Source of the DNA: Hofstenia miamia
Lineage: Eukaryota > Xenacoelomorpha > Acoela
Direction: 5' to 3'
Assembly (NCBI GenBank): GCA_004352715.1
Contig: SCFE01000110.1
Coordinates: forward strand, 313,063-377,062
Length of the DNA: 64,000 nucleotides
Shown: positions 25,001 to 38,300 of the stretch, one piece after another
How the letters are laid out: the number at the start of each line of letters is the position of its first letter
How positions within the stretch are numbered: the first letter of the stretch is position 1
Notes under the pieces: generated by a model
What the model saw: only the letters and a program-made list of their open reading frames with translations
Databases searched by the model: none
What the model was told of the DNA's origin: nothing
Program-made: the position numbers and the translations under genes

Positions 25001-28000
25001 ACAACGTGTATTTTCATTAATGGAAATAATTGTTTTAGTACAATATTATTGAAAACAGTATTAAAAGGTATAAAACATGTATCTTAATTTGTATAGCCCC
25101 TCCTGGATAGGGCATATTGCTGCCAATTCTCTTTGGTAGTGCAATTCTGACTTAATTTTTTCATGAACGTGTTAGTTTATATCCATTTCATTCCGTAGAT
25201 TCCTTTGCCTGAAGAGTTTTCGAGATTCCCTTGCTATTTTGTGATGTGTATAAGAGACAGGATCAGGGCTATTCAGCTATGATCTAAGTGTATGTATTGT
25301 ATAATTTGGCTCGCACTGAAGCTACCAGCTTTTAACTAAGTTACGGCCGTGCAAAATCTTCCAATGGCAGTCTTCTTCCAGATCCTCGTAGCTTGTAAAA
25401 TATAGAGTTACTTCTTTTGAGTTTTACAGTGTGGCAGTTTTTGAAGTTAGTATCTTGCACATGTAGAAATATTTCGCACTTTCAGTGACCAGGCACCGTA
25501 TACCTTTATTTTATACAACGATGTATCGCGCAAAAACAAAATAGAAGAACATTCAAAATTAAATCTATGATTTTTTCATTTCAATTGAGTATTGTAAATT
25601 ATGTTATAGATGCTAGATTGTGACTATTCTATGTAATAACACAGCTAATTTGTTTCTTAACTAATTTCATTTGCATTTCTTAAATTCTTAAAAAAAGTTG
25701 CTCAATACAACTCATTTTTTACTTTTTAATAGTATTTCATACGCTCAGAATGATATCTCCTCTATTAAAGGGCAGTATTTTAAAAACAATTCGATAATCC
25801 ATTGAGTGTATTATCTGTTTGCTTATTCAAAATCGACATTCGATTTTTTCTTGAAGAACAATGCCTAATTCTGTCCATAATATCGAACATCTAAAACAGA
25901 TTATTTATTCTAAAAAGTGGTTTATTCCTTTTATTTAAATTAATGTAATTTCGAAATTTCAATGAACTTAATTCATGAATCATGCATATGGATATAAAAG
26001 ACAGTTAGAGGGGTCCGAGAGTAAGAAAATCTATTGTGATAGAGTAAGACAAACATGGTATTGTTGCAAAAAATATATGATCAATGAAAAATAATATACC
26101 TTTGCAATATAATTTTCGGAATAATCAATTTCAAATTCAGAATAATTTATTGTTAAAATTTGAAATATTTCCTATGGTGTAACCTTCTGTCATAGAGGAA
26201 AGGAGTAATTATTTTATTATTTAAATTTTGTATGTGTAATGTTATTGGCAGAAACACAATTTATCGTAACATGTATATTAAATTCAAAAATAACTGCAGT
26301 GTATGCAAATTTCAAAATATTAAGCCTTCATTATTCAAAGCTTTTGCTAAGCATCTTTAAATATGATTGACATAATTAGACCAATCATTCACTGAACTAA
26401 CATTGATGTTCTCCTGTACAATCACTGAGATAGAGCGAATTTAAAATTCCTTCTTGGTCAAATCTCCCATCTGTACTTCACAAATCACGATCTTTTTTTA
26501 CTCCAGCTTTTCAATTGATATCGAATAAGTCAGATGTACTATTTCAACCAACAACAACATATATATATATAAACCAAGGATTTAGCTCATATTCAAAAAA
26601 AATTACCAGCAGCCTTGTTTTTAAAAAAGCCATATTTCGAAATTTACATACACTTGACAATTTTTATATTCAATGTAATGTACATTTGACATTTTATAAT
26701 AATAAATTTTTTTTGTCAGCAATAATATATTTACAAATCTTTCAAACAATAAATAAATAGGAATTGCATTAATAAGAAATTATTCCGAATGTGAAATTGA
26801 TCATTCCGAAATTGATTTTGTTTTGCGAATTTACTGTTTCGTTTTGTGATACTATGAATAAAGCATATCAAATGGTTCCTGTAAGGTTTAATTCGGTGAA
26901 CGCTCAAAACTTTTGTACTGACGCATCATACTTCCAAAATATAATTTTTATAGATCTTACATTATTTTATTATATTGGCGTATTATTTGTAAAAATTAAT
27001 TAAAATGCTGCTACATTTATTAGAGTAACCGTTTATCTATTATCCAGTTCTGTTTTTTATGAAATCATTAAAAAGAATTTTGATAAACTAAAACAATTCA
27101 GCCTCGAATAAAGGCTCCCAACATTTTTCTTGCACCGAATTACCTGCAAAATCTTGATTACCTCCGTGTTGTGATGCATAAATTCAGAAATTGTGCTTAT
27201 GACATCAATGTCTTTCATAAAATATCACAAAGAAGTCTCAACTTTAGATCTAAATCGCAGCAATCGAACGATAATTGCCCTATTAGAAATCAAATATCCC
27301 CCGGAAGTGTACTCCTAACGATGAACTTCAGTACTGACTAGGAAGAGTGTTTCAAATGTTTGATTGTATAACAGCTTATTTTCACAGTCGCGGTTTTCCA
27401 GTTTAACATTGGTCGCGTTTTATTTTTAAATACTGCCATTTTACATCCATTACTTGTAGCATTCTAATTAAATTATAATTCCTAATTGTAATGACACCTC
27501 TGTGCTATGTTACGTCGTTCTCACCTTTTTAACTTTCCGTCAATCACACACTCACTGCCTAACTTTTTGCGGGAAGAAATTCCACACTCTGGTTGACTTG
27601 CGACTTCCGTCGCCATTATAACAGCAACTCTGCTATTTAGCTCTTCTTTCCTCTGCCCTGACCACTCTATATTTAGAGATTATTTAAAATTACAATTCGC
27701 TGCGAATTATCGTATTGCACGTTTTGTTACATTGTCTGCACTAATTATTGCGCTAACCACATTTCATATCATTCACTTTTACAAGAGATTTTTACTTCAA
27801 TTGGTTTGCTTCTTTCATTTGGATTTAAATGCTGTTTTAGCTTTAGTTATTTTCAATATTTATAGAATCATTTTATCAATTCATATTTTTTGTATTTCGT
27901 GTGTACATATACACTTCTCGTGAAATTTATGGTATTTGATTCATGATTCATTTTTTCTGTTTTGTTTGTAATAAAATATAGTTGATAGTTCGTCAATTTT

Positions 28001-28084
28001 GACTTTGAATGAAATAATCATCAAACAAAACATAAAACTTTGACAGCCGCTGACTGAAATTGATCCTCAAGATAATAAAGAGAG

Positions 28085-28119
<35 letters not shown>

Positions 28120-28489
28120 NNNNNNNNNNNNNNNNNNNNNNNNNNNNNNNNNNNNNNNNNNNNNNNNNNNNNNNNNNNNNNNNNNNNNNNNNNNNNNNNN
28201 NNNNNNNNNNNNNNNNNNNNNNNNNNNNNNNNNNNNNNNNNNNNNNNNNNNNNNNNNNNNNNNNNNNNNNNNNNNNNNNNNNNNNNNNNNNNNNNNNNNN
28301 NNNNNNNNNNNNNNNNNNNNNNNNNNNNNNNNNNNNNNNNNNNNNNNNNNNNNNNNNNNNNNNNNNNNNNNNNNNNNNNNNNNNNNNNNNNNNNNNNNNN
28401 NNNNNNNNNNNNNNNNNNNNNNNNNNNNNNNNNNNNNNNNNNNNNNNNNNNNNNNNNNNNNNNNNNNNNNNNNNNNNNNNNNNNNNNNN

Positions 28490-28525
<36 letters not shown>

Positions 28526-29073
28526 TTAGTGGGCTTTTGTTATGAAGTCACATTGTCATTCATCTTCAAATTTTTCTTCCATGACAAATTTTGACTTGTA
28601 CTTTAGGCTATTCAATGCATCATACCTGCAATAAGTTAGTATTTATTATATGATTTTATTATAACTAGACAACGGTTGTGTAGAGGAATGTTTAGCATTG
28701 AAATTTCGCAAACAGTTCTTTCATGTCTCGAAATTAATTAGATTGCGCTTTAAAGTTTTCAAATTCCAATTAAAGCGAGGTTATTATATTATTGAATGAG
28801 TCTACTACAAATTTACCCAATTATAAATTAACTATTCAGTAATAGATTGAACGCATTTTTCATTTATAAAACATTTCAATAAAGGCTTCCGCTCCCTTGA
28901 CCATGCGAATTTTTTATATGTCAAACTTCGTGAACTTGAATTTTGTTAAACAGCATTGTTTGAAGAAAATCGTGCAGAGAAAGGCCAAATTGCAAATTTA
29001 TATAGTAAAATGGATTTCTGCTAAAAATGTATATTAATAATTGTGTAACTATTGTTTAAAATTTTGTCCAAGG

Positions 29074-29112
<39 letters not shown>

Positions 29113-32100
29113 CCTAATTCTTTTTCAATGTGCAATAGATGGATAGTATCTTCTAGTTTTTTATATTAAAATTCAATTTCTTCATCGCAATAATGTTAGA
29201 TGTAAGAGCAGTTTCATTTTTTCATAAAAATTTTAATAATGGTTTAATAGTGTTGTTAAACTTATTCGTTTGGAAAGTGTATACTCTTTCTAAGCATAAA
29301 GGAAATAGTTTTCAGGTATGTTTTATTTATGGATTTGTTTGATTTTTCAATGTAGCTTAGTTATTAAAATGCCTACAAAGTTTCGAAGCCAAATTATACT
29401 CTTGAGATTGTGAGAAATTAATTATGCATGGCCTTTAATTTTGGAAATCTGTTAACATTTCAACCTTCTCAGTTGTTTATTTAAACATTTTGTAGAATAC
29501 TTTAGTGTTGGCTTTTGCAACCCTCACTCCCATCGACGTGATTCTGATTTTATTATTATTTTTATTTTATTTCCATGGATAATTCATGTAGTGAATTCAA
29601 ATTATGACGACTTCGTCAACTGTCCATCAAATCATTGTTTACAGAATCTCGAGTTGTAAGTCCATTTACCTCAAGTATTAAATTGGCATTGTTATAAACA
29701 AATAACTCTTTTAATTGTCATAATTTGCTTTTTCTTAGAGAAAGATAACGCTTGTATTTACACGATATGTTGAACTGCATCAAATTAACACCTTTAAGGC
29801 CAACGACTTTTTTAAATAATAAATGTGTCAGCAATTCGTTTAGTTTTCTTTGTGTTATTATTTCGTTAAAGTTTTTGTATTGTACGTGTAACTGCAATTG
29901 CTTAGTTTATTCAAGGGTTTCATTTATTTGAATTCTCGCATCTTAATACTGAAAACAAGAAAAAGCACTTTAATCTGGCGCACGGACAACTAGATGTCCA
30001 TGCTGGTGCTAGGAACAACAATTTATAAGATCATGCTAAAACAAACGTTTCTAGATAATCATTGATTCTTGTGATTTTTTCTAAGTGGAAATGCGATTTA
30101 ATTTTAGATTTTAGTGATTATAAAGGCATTGGAATTCATCGACAGATTGATTATTACCTAAATCCATTTAAAACCCAAAATTATGTTTTTTCATAACAAT
30201 TGCCTATTTGGAGAATTTAGAATAGAAGGAGTTATAATTCAATTGATTTGGAACAAATAAGTTAATTAGTTGTGTATGAAAAACGCTTCCTACTTGATGA
30301 AATGATATTTTATTCCAGATCCTATCCTAGTATGCATCTCGGTTTCGCTCATCGTCATCGCGATAACTCAATTTGTTTTGATTCTCTAATCCCATAATTC
30401 GAGACCTTCATAAGAAATTATTCAAATGAACACATTAATGGTGACGTGACTTGGAAAATTTGTATGCCTTTATCCCATTTGCAACTGTCAAAACAACGCT
30501 AAGGCAGTTTTTAAGTTTTCTCAATTTTGACTATAATTTGTAAGTTTTAGTGCATTTTTATTACAGTCAACTAGCGCTCATTTGATAGCTGTTTGAGGGA
30601 TTATTTTCTTTAAAATGTAATTAGTCAATTCCGCTAATAGTATAAATTTGACACGAATTTTCTCATTGCGTAACGTCTTTGTTCTGCATGTCAAAGTATT
30701 CAACCCAAATTATTACAAAGCATTACTACACTTTGACGGATAAAAGAAGTAATAATAGATTTTGTTTTTATTTTATTAATATTTGTTGCACATTCTAATT
30801 TTCTGTGAATTCATTTACTGTTTGTTTTTTACACAAACATTCACTTTGGGTTAAGTTGTGAGCTTACTTTTGAATCCTTGTTAAGCTATTTCTAATGTGC
30901 TCGGGTGTAGCCTTAGAAATTTTGGAGGGCACGGTTTAGTAAAATTTTCATTGCAAAATTGAGTTACTTTTATGTCGTGAATAGAGACTCCAGAAATCCG
31001 ATTCTAGCCATTCACTTTGCCTGAAAGTATAGTAGGAGATAAGCATAATCTTTTGTATGGTTAACCCTTAATCATAGCAAAAAGATTTCCATTAGCTAGG
31101 AACTGAAACATGCCAGGCCATGGTATTAATTAAAATTTCAATTTCTGTAATGTTGACATACTCACATCAATCTCTAAGGCAATTTCTCTTTGCAAAATTA
31201 CAATTTTTATCTCATTTTTTGTGTTCCATTCATCAACAAATCATTGAGACCAATAACGAAAATTCGTATAGAACATAAAATGCTTCAAATAAACTGCTTC
31301 CTAACTATATACATAAATTAGCAGTGGACAACGAACTCATGTCCATATTTATTTTGTATTAATTTGGCCAAGATCATTTATTGAATATCGTAATACATTT
31401 TAAATATATATTTAAATTATGTTTAAATTTTTAACATAATACATTTTAAATATATATTTAAATCATGTTTAAATTTTTAACACAAACAAAATGAAGGTTT
31501 ATCAACCTTTCGCCATGCACTGCATTTTAAAGAATGCAAATCTGTGTTGAAAAAAATGTTTCAACTCTATTTGCAAGCAATTATTTTCTTTTAAAAAAGC
31601 CTTTTAGACGCTTTGTTTTATGCCGCCATATTTAAATCAATTGATTTACTACAAAGATAAAGAACACTTGTCAATATGACATCTTTGTAATTTAGTTTCT
31701 TACGTTGTTTACGTTTTGTGATATTGAACTCTACAATGTTGAAATGTGCGTAATAAAGTTAATTGGCGCCAATTATTTTAGTTATCTTATTGACAAGTTA
31801 TCTATGGATGTTTTAAAGGAAAGATTGATTGATTTGATTGTTGATATTCAATTTGACAGTTCTCGCGGGAATAAATGAATCTTTTAATTTATCTGTTTAC
31901 GCTTCGTTACGAGTCCATTGGCATTTTTTTCAAATGCAGTTATAACGTTTTTGTATGTTTCGCTAGGCTCTCTATGACTTGCTTATAAAATGTTTACTGT
32001 TTTGATTTGATCTTGTAGTACCCAAATATTAAAAACCTGAACATTCAAAGAACTATTTGTAATTACATGGTTTTCATTACTAGTTTTTAATATTTTCCTG

Positions 32101-33346
32101 AGTGTAACGTGTATGATAGATTTGGCGTTTATATTCAGACAAGTACATAGGCTCATAAAAGGAAATGCCCAGCTCGTAAAAAGACTTTCGGAAACTCTCA
32201 GTTCTATAGCTTCTAGGCATTTAAAGCGTATGTAATTAAATTTAATAATTCTATAATTTATGTTTAATTGTTGGTATTTCTTCATTATCGTTTGATTAAG
32301 CTGGTTGGGATTAAATTTTCATCATTTTTTACAGATGTAAATGTATTGACGAGGTGCAAATTTTTCGTACTTACTGATTCAATTTCTCTGTCGTAGGCGT
32401 CATTGTATTTGTGTGGTTACCTAAGTTTCCGATGAATACCTTTTTGACTCCAATATGTTCCTATTTTGTGACAATAATTGACGTGAGAATAACGGTAGCA
32501 GTGATGAAAACAGGTGAGTGGTCCGCTTTTCAAAGAGATGCTATTGTGCTGCTGTTATAATGACCTTTTATATTCTGGGAAGCTCGGACATGTTGTGTTC
32601 GATTTACAGGCAGTTTAATCATTGTTTCTAACTATTAGAAAGTTCGCTCTGAAACCCATTTATTGGCTAACAAGTGATTTCTAGACTTTCAAAAAATGTT
32701 TTAAATTAAATAAACCATACATATTGAATTAATTATATGCTACCATTGTCTTCGAATATACCCCATTTCGATGAAATTGTTGTGTTTATTGTAAACGTTG
32801 CATTGAGTTCGTTGATGTAACCTGATTAAAACCGACTGTCATATTTTAAACAATAATCGCTATTATGTGTTACTTCACGCTTTTATGCCTTCTCACGTAA
32901 ACTAATTTTCTTTAACCAAACATGAGTTATGTTAAAATATTGTTTGATTATTTTTTTTCGTTTTATAGTATGAATCAGGGCTGTTTGTTGCACATGAAAA
33001 TCTTGCATTCAATATTTACGTTAATACTAAATTGATAAAATATGCCAAACGTATCCACTTTTATATCCGACTGTTTTTGATAAACACCATAACGCGTTGA
33101 AGTTAACATCGAAATAGCTTTAGCAAATTGCATGTTTTGCGTTTCTACCGATCTTTATTGCTTCATTTGCCTTTCAAAGCCCCACACTCACTTATAATAT
33201 GTAGCTAATATTTCCCAAAGACATATATGTTGGATAATTCCATTATTTATAAATTATTAATTTTTACGTTGCTAGCATAATTTCACTGATTACAAATTCA
33301 TTTTGATTCAAAGCTACACTATTCGGTGGCGTTCTTTGCGAAAACG

Positions 33347-33381
<35 letters not shown>

Positions 33382-35290
33382 NNNNNNNNNNNNNNNNNNN
33401 NNNNNNNNNNNNNNNNNNNNNNNNNNNNNNNNNNNNNNNNNNNNNNNNNNNNNNNNNNNNNNNNNNNNNNNNNNNNNNNNNNNNNNNNNNNNNNNNNNNN
33501 NNNNNNNNNNNNNNNNNNNNNNNNNNNNNNNNNNNNNNNNNNNNNNNNNNNNNNNNNNNNNNNNNNNNNNNNNNNNNNNNNNNNNNNNNNNNNNNNNNNN
33601 NNNNNNNNNNNNNNNNNNNNNNNNNNNNNNNNNNNNNNNNNTATATATTTTTAAGGTTTTTGTTGTAGGCGACATTAGATTTAAGACCATATTTTTTTTA
33701 ATGTTTGACACGTTTCTATCAAGTTTAATTTTAAAGATACAAATCGACAACTTTTCCCTGCCGTTGCTTTCATTTTGGGAGCAATATGTTTTGGCATATC
33801 ACTCATTAATCTGTATCTATTTAGTCAGAAAACAATTTCTGAACAATTTTTTTTGAAATGTTGAAAAAAAACATTGCTGTTGATAAAGAAAATATGACAT
33901 TTGTTCGTGTTCTACAATGTTAGTCTGCAATTATATTAGATTGACTGAAATTTCTTCCTCCTACAATTTTTTTAATGATTTTAACCATAGCCATCTAGAT
34001 GGTTGTGTTTTAACACATTTTTTTTAAATAAAATATGACCGAAAAATATTGAATTTACTAAATATCCCTGCTGTTATTCCCAAAAGGGTAACACTAAATT
34101 AAAAAGAGTAAGATATGATATATTTGTGCATTAAATTGTATTTATAACAAAATTATAAAATTTATAAGTGTTTCATATTGGTGGTAGAATGTAAATATAT
34201 AGGACACAACTCTAGAAACGGTGTCAAATCAGTAAGCTACTGTGTTCATTGTGAATGTGATATTTCTAATGCAAAGTGAAATTATTTTATCAAATCCCAT
34301 CAACATGTATATTTGAAATAGAGCTCGAAGGTAAACCGAATATATAAAACCGTGTTTTACGGTTTTTAGATGTAAAAGGCCGAGCGCCTGCCGCAAATGC
34401 GAGAAACTGCGTATTTCTCTGTCTTTTAAGGGCATAGGATAAATTGCATCGAAAACCATTACAAAAAAGAAATACTCGCTGACAGATGCTAATGCTTCTG
34501 CATTGACAAGAAATAAGAAAAAATTGAAACTAATACAATACCCCTAATCGTAGTAGTGTTGGAAAAATTTGTTTGTTTGTCTTCTAGAAAACCGAAACGA
34601 AGTTAAAACAACAAAAACCATCGACCTCTAATTTTAATTAAAATATAAAAAAACTGTTCAAATAAATTGTTTCTATCCCAATGTAATTTAAATCTGTAGA
34701 TTGATTGCATTTTCAATATATTTTTTCTCTTCATTTTTTGTATTTCTGTAATACTGAGTAATTGCGAATAGACAATGCATATACAATCAGCGTATTGTGT
34801 TTACACAGTTTCGGAGTTGAGTCATGTATATAATTTCTTTGAAATAGGCTATATTTATTATTAAGCGCACTTACTTCAAAACCTATACAAAAACTGCATA
34901 AAACAATGATACCGAATCAATACAATTGGGTAAATATTTTGTAGAATTAATATTATTGCAAATAATTCTTCAGTCTTTTGTAGACACATTAGCTGTTCCA
35001 CAAATGAAAAGTCGCTCAATCCTAGGTTTTGCAGCCTATTGCAGTGTTTTAAATATTATTATCACTATTTGCGCAATATATTGGGGAGTGAAGAAGATTT
35101 CTACTATTGGCTGCTTGTTAAAATTTCATAAATCCCAATGCTAATTAATAGGAGAGTTTTTTTAAATTGCTGCTTGAAGATGTTTTGTTTAGAATAAGAT
35201 ACATACCATTTTACATAATTACGTTATTTTGATACTTTTTATTGAATTTTATGTGTTATGACACAACCAAAGGTGGGGAAATGAATAATT

Positions 35291-35325
<35 letters not shown>

Positions 35326-38300
35326 GGTTGCCTCTTCGTCAATTAACTGCTAAATTTTAGTGGTCCATTCAGCGAAGTAAGAAGATGTATTCATATAGAG
35401 ACTGGGCAGCAATTCGCAGTGAAAATGGTCGATGTTGCTAAGTTTACTGCTTGTCCAGGACTTAGTGCTGATGGTATTTTTTACTCCTTAATAAAATTAG
35501 TATTAAAACAATTGAAATTGAGTTTTTGAGTATTGTTCAAAACTTTATTACATATATGGTTTTAATTGTTTTATAGCAGTTTTTCAACCAATATTTACCG
35601 TTTAGAAAACCCTAATGTAGAACTAAACTACATGAAATATGATTTAAATTTACATAGAAATATGAAAACATTGACAAAAGACAGAAGCCGGTAATTTCAC
35701 TAGATTTTCGAATTTAATATTAAAAAATCTGACATCAAAACAAAATTATCTATAAGTAAATCCAATATTTCAACAATCGGCGGAACCCCAATTTTGTATT
35801 TCGAGTTTTTTTGGCATTTTGTCAGCTTCAGTTGGATGTTTTTCGCGTTTTGAACAATTAAATTTCACAAATAGTAAAAATTATTTAATTATAGTCATTT
35901 GGTGTATTAAAAAGTAAATCCAAATATGAAATTGAAGGTGTCGTCGTTATTTGCTCACATCGACATCGCTGAGGTAATTGATTGTAAATGATGTCGATTG
36001 TATACATTTCTGGCAACGTTCCTTCTGTGACTTCTTTCGCTGGAGGCGTCTATTTATTCACAATAATGTCATTTCACTCTTTCTTAAATATCAGAGTGTT
36101 ACTGCTGACGTGTGCTTTAAAACTTTTCCACTGCTCAAATGACTTTTGAAATAGTTGCTACGATTTATTATCATTGTCTGTTTACTAATTATGGATAATT
36201 CTAAGCGTTATTTTTGTTCGTTTCATTTTATGCATTTACATTTTATAAAAACAGTGAATCTGTATATTATGTTTTTTGTTTTACTTTTTTTTAATTTTTC
36301 TTAATATGCTCGATAAAAACGCGGTTTTCGAAATCCTATCAGTATAAACGAAAAAAGGAATTCCTATTTTTTCAATTATTGAATTTTTAAATCATTAAAA
36401 AGAACTTCTTAAAATTAGAATGAAAAACACATTTATATATAGTTATCTCCTTTCTCAGTAAAAAAATAGTTGATTCTTATAACCTGATGCTGAAAAAGGG
36501 GGAAAATGAGAAGAATTTTGGTTTTAACGTATAAAGAATAAGCTCAAACAAAACTGAGCAAAATTTCTGTTTCATGTAAAATGTATACAACTTAATGCAA
36601 TGCATTAGAAAGAATATGCAAGGCACGGTTTAGTAAATACAATCATGGACAACACGCAGTACACTCTGCACCGGCACTTGCCTGTACATGTTAGCATTTA
36701 CTGTCTAATGATATGTTTAAAGTCGGTTGATGCTATTAACCCATTGACTCTATCAATCGAATGCTACTTATATTGTTTTTGACATCAATTCAAGCATGAT
36801 TTCTATAGTATCAAAAACTAAGCTTCACACATAAGTCTTTAACTGATTTAGATAGTTTATATTGTTTTCTTAGATCTAATCTTATAATGATTTTTTTAAC
36901 TCTGGTTAAATTTTAATGAAAATTTATTTAAAAATTCATCTTCCAATGAATAGGATCTTGGTTGTTGATGGATTTAAGAATTTGTATTCATTGATGCAAT
37001 AATTTATAACTATTTGTTGCAAGCTAAAGGAAAACTGAGTAAAGTTCCACAGTAATCTACTTCTATACACCTACAATAATGGACTCGATTTTGTTGTGAT
37101 TCTATGCATTATTTTGCATTGGGTGTTACCATGCTTTGAATGTGCTTACAATATTAAATGGTTAATTAAGGAGTGTCATGTGCTAAAATTGTGAATAATA
37201 ATCATCATTTTACCAATGTATAATGATTACATTTATTACTAAAATATAAAAACATAGCATATGGTTTGTTTAAAGTTTATTCATTTATTAAATATCTAAA
37301 CAGTCCATTGAAATCCCCGTGCATAACACGGGCTGTTTCCTAGTTTTTGATAGTATAACTTTACGATTTTTTCTGTGTATAGATTGAATTTTAAGTTTGT
37401 ATGTATTACACATTTAATACCTCTTATAGAGGATCATTTATAGTTAAGACATAGATTTTTTAATTCCACTTTTAAAATTTGCTCGATATCAAAGAAGCTA
37501 ATTATTTTTGTGTAGAAAAACTCCCTGCGATATCCGCTAACTTTCTAACAATCCGTGGGATTATGGTTTCCAAATTTATTATCTATCATCATTGACTTCA
37601 CTAAGATGTTTTTGAAGTTTTCAGTACTGAATTGATCAATGTCGTGTTGTACAGTTCAACGTACATCTGTCTCAGCATGTTTACGAAATAATCAAGAGTC
37701 AAATTATTGTAATTAAAAATATTTCTAAAATCATTATTAATTAAAATATTAAGTGATCAAAGATTTGCATCAATGTGTTCAATAATGGCCATATTATTAT
37801 GATAATTTTCTTTTTATTGCCCCAATGTTTTTTGTTGGTTAGAACGCCTTCTATGAAACAAGTGTTTACATTTTTGATAGTTTTCTCATTTTCTGCCTAA
37901 ATAGTTGCAGTCGTAGATCTCTGTTTTTCCAGTCTAATTCACAATTGGAAAGCAACAGATTTTACTCGTAGAAAACCAGCAAAAGTTGAAGTTTTTTGTC
38001 ATATTAAGATATAACACAGACTAGCGTTACATCGATTTGTGATGTTTTAAAAAATACAATGTCTGGCATCGCTAAAAGGTGCAAAATGAACACATACATT
38101 TCCCTTAGACACAAATTGAAATGTGGGAGATCACGGAAAGCCACTGAGGCTAATGACAGATATCATTGATGAAGATAACATCTGATAGGCAGTGGACTGG
38201 GGTGAAGGAGGAGCAGAGTCAAGCTGGGGTTGCTATTCATTCAAAAACAGTACAAGGCTTGATTGATGCTGCTTAAAAATCTTATCATTCTACAAAGGCT

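Larger units (their letters stand above)
15291..35360 (+). other. CASK intron 1, about 20 kb, rich in transposon remnants
   Basis: The intron contains a short element with inverted ends (16071-16499), a Tc1/mariner element (16728-17568), an unexplained open region (17676-18174), a Penelope-like fragment (about 18459-19006), two piggyBac remnants (20881-21950 and 22304-23954), (TA)n tracts, gaps at 28120-28489 and 33382-33641, an adapter-like sequence (25243-25260) and a 46-base tandem repeat (31395-31482). The long stretches 19050-20880, 23960-28080, 29110-31390 and 31490-33340 are AT-rich with nothing further recognised; scattered ORFs of 60-100 codons there have random composition and were not called. 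Confidence 0.85.

Noticed and set aside
34229-34459. 76-codon minus-strand ORF in intron 1
   Set aside because: No family resemblance or splice context; consistent with chance.
34926-35144. 72-codon plus-strand ORF with hydrophobic residues shortly before exon 2
   Set aside because: AT-rich codons give hydrophobic residues by chance, it has no supported splice to CASK, and exon 2 joins exon 1 perfectly.
18426-35321. (TA)n tracts considered as a CRISPR-like or regulatory array
   Set aside because: They are simple dinucleotide microsatellites with no spacers; several coincide with assembly gaps.
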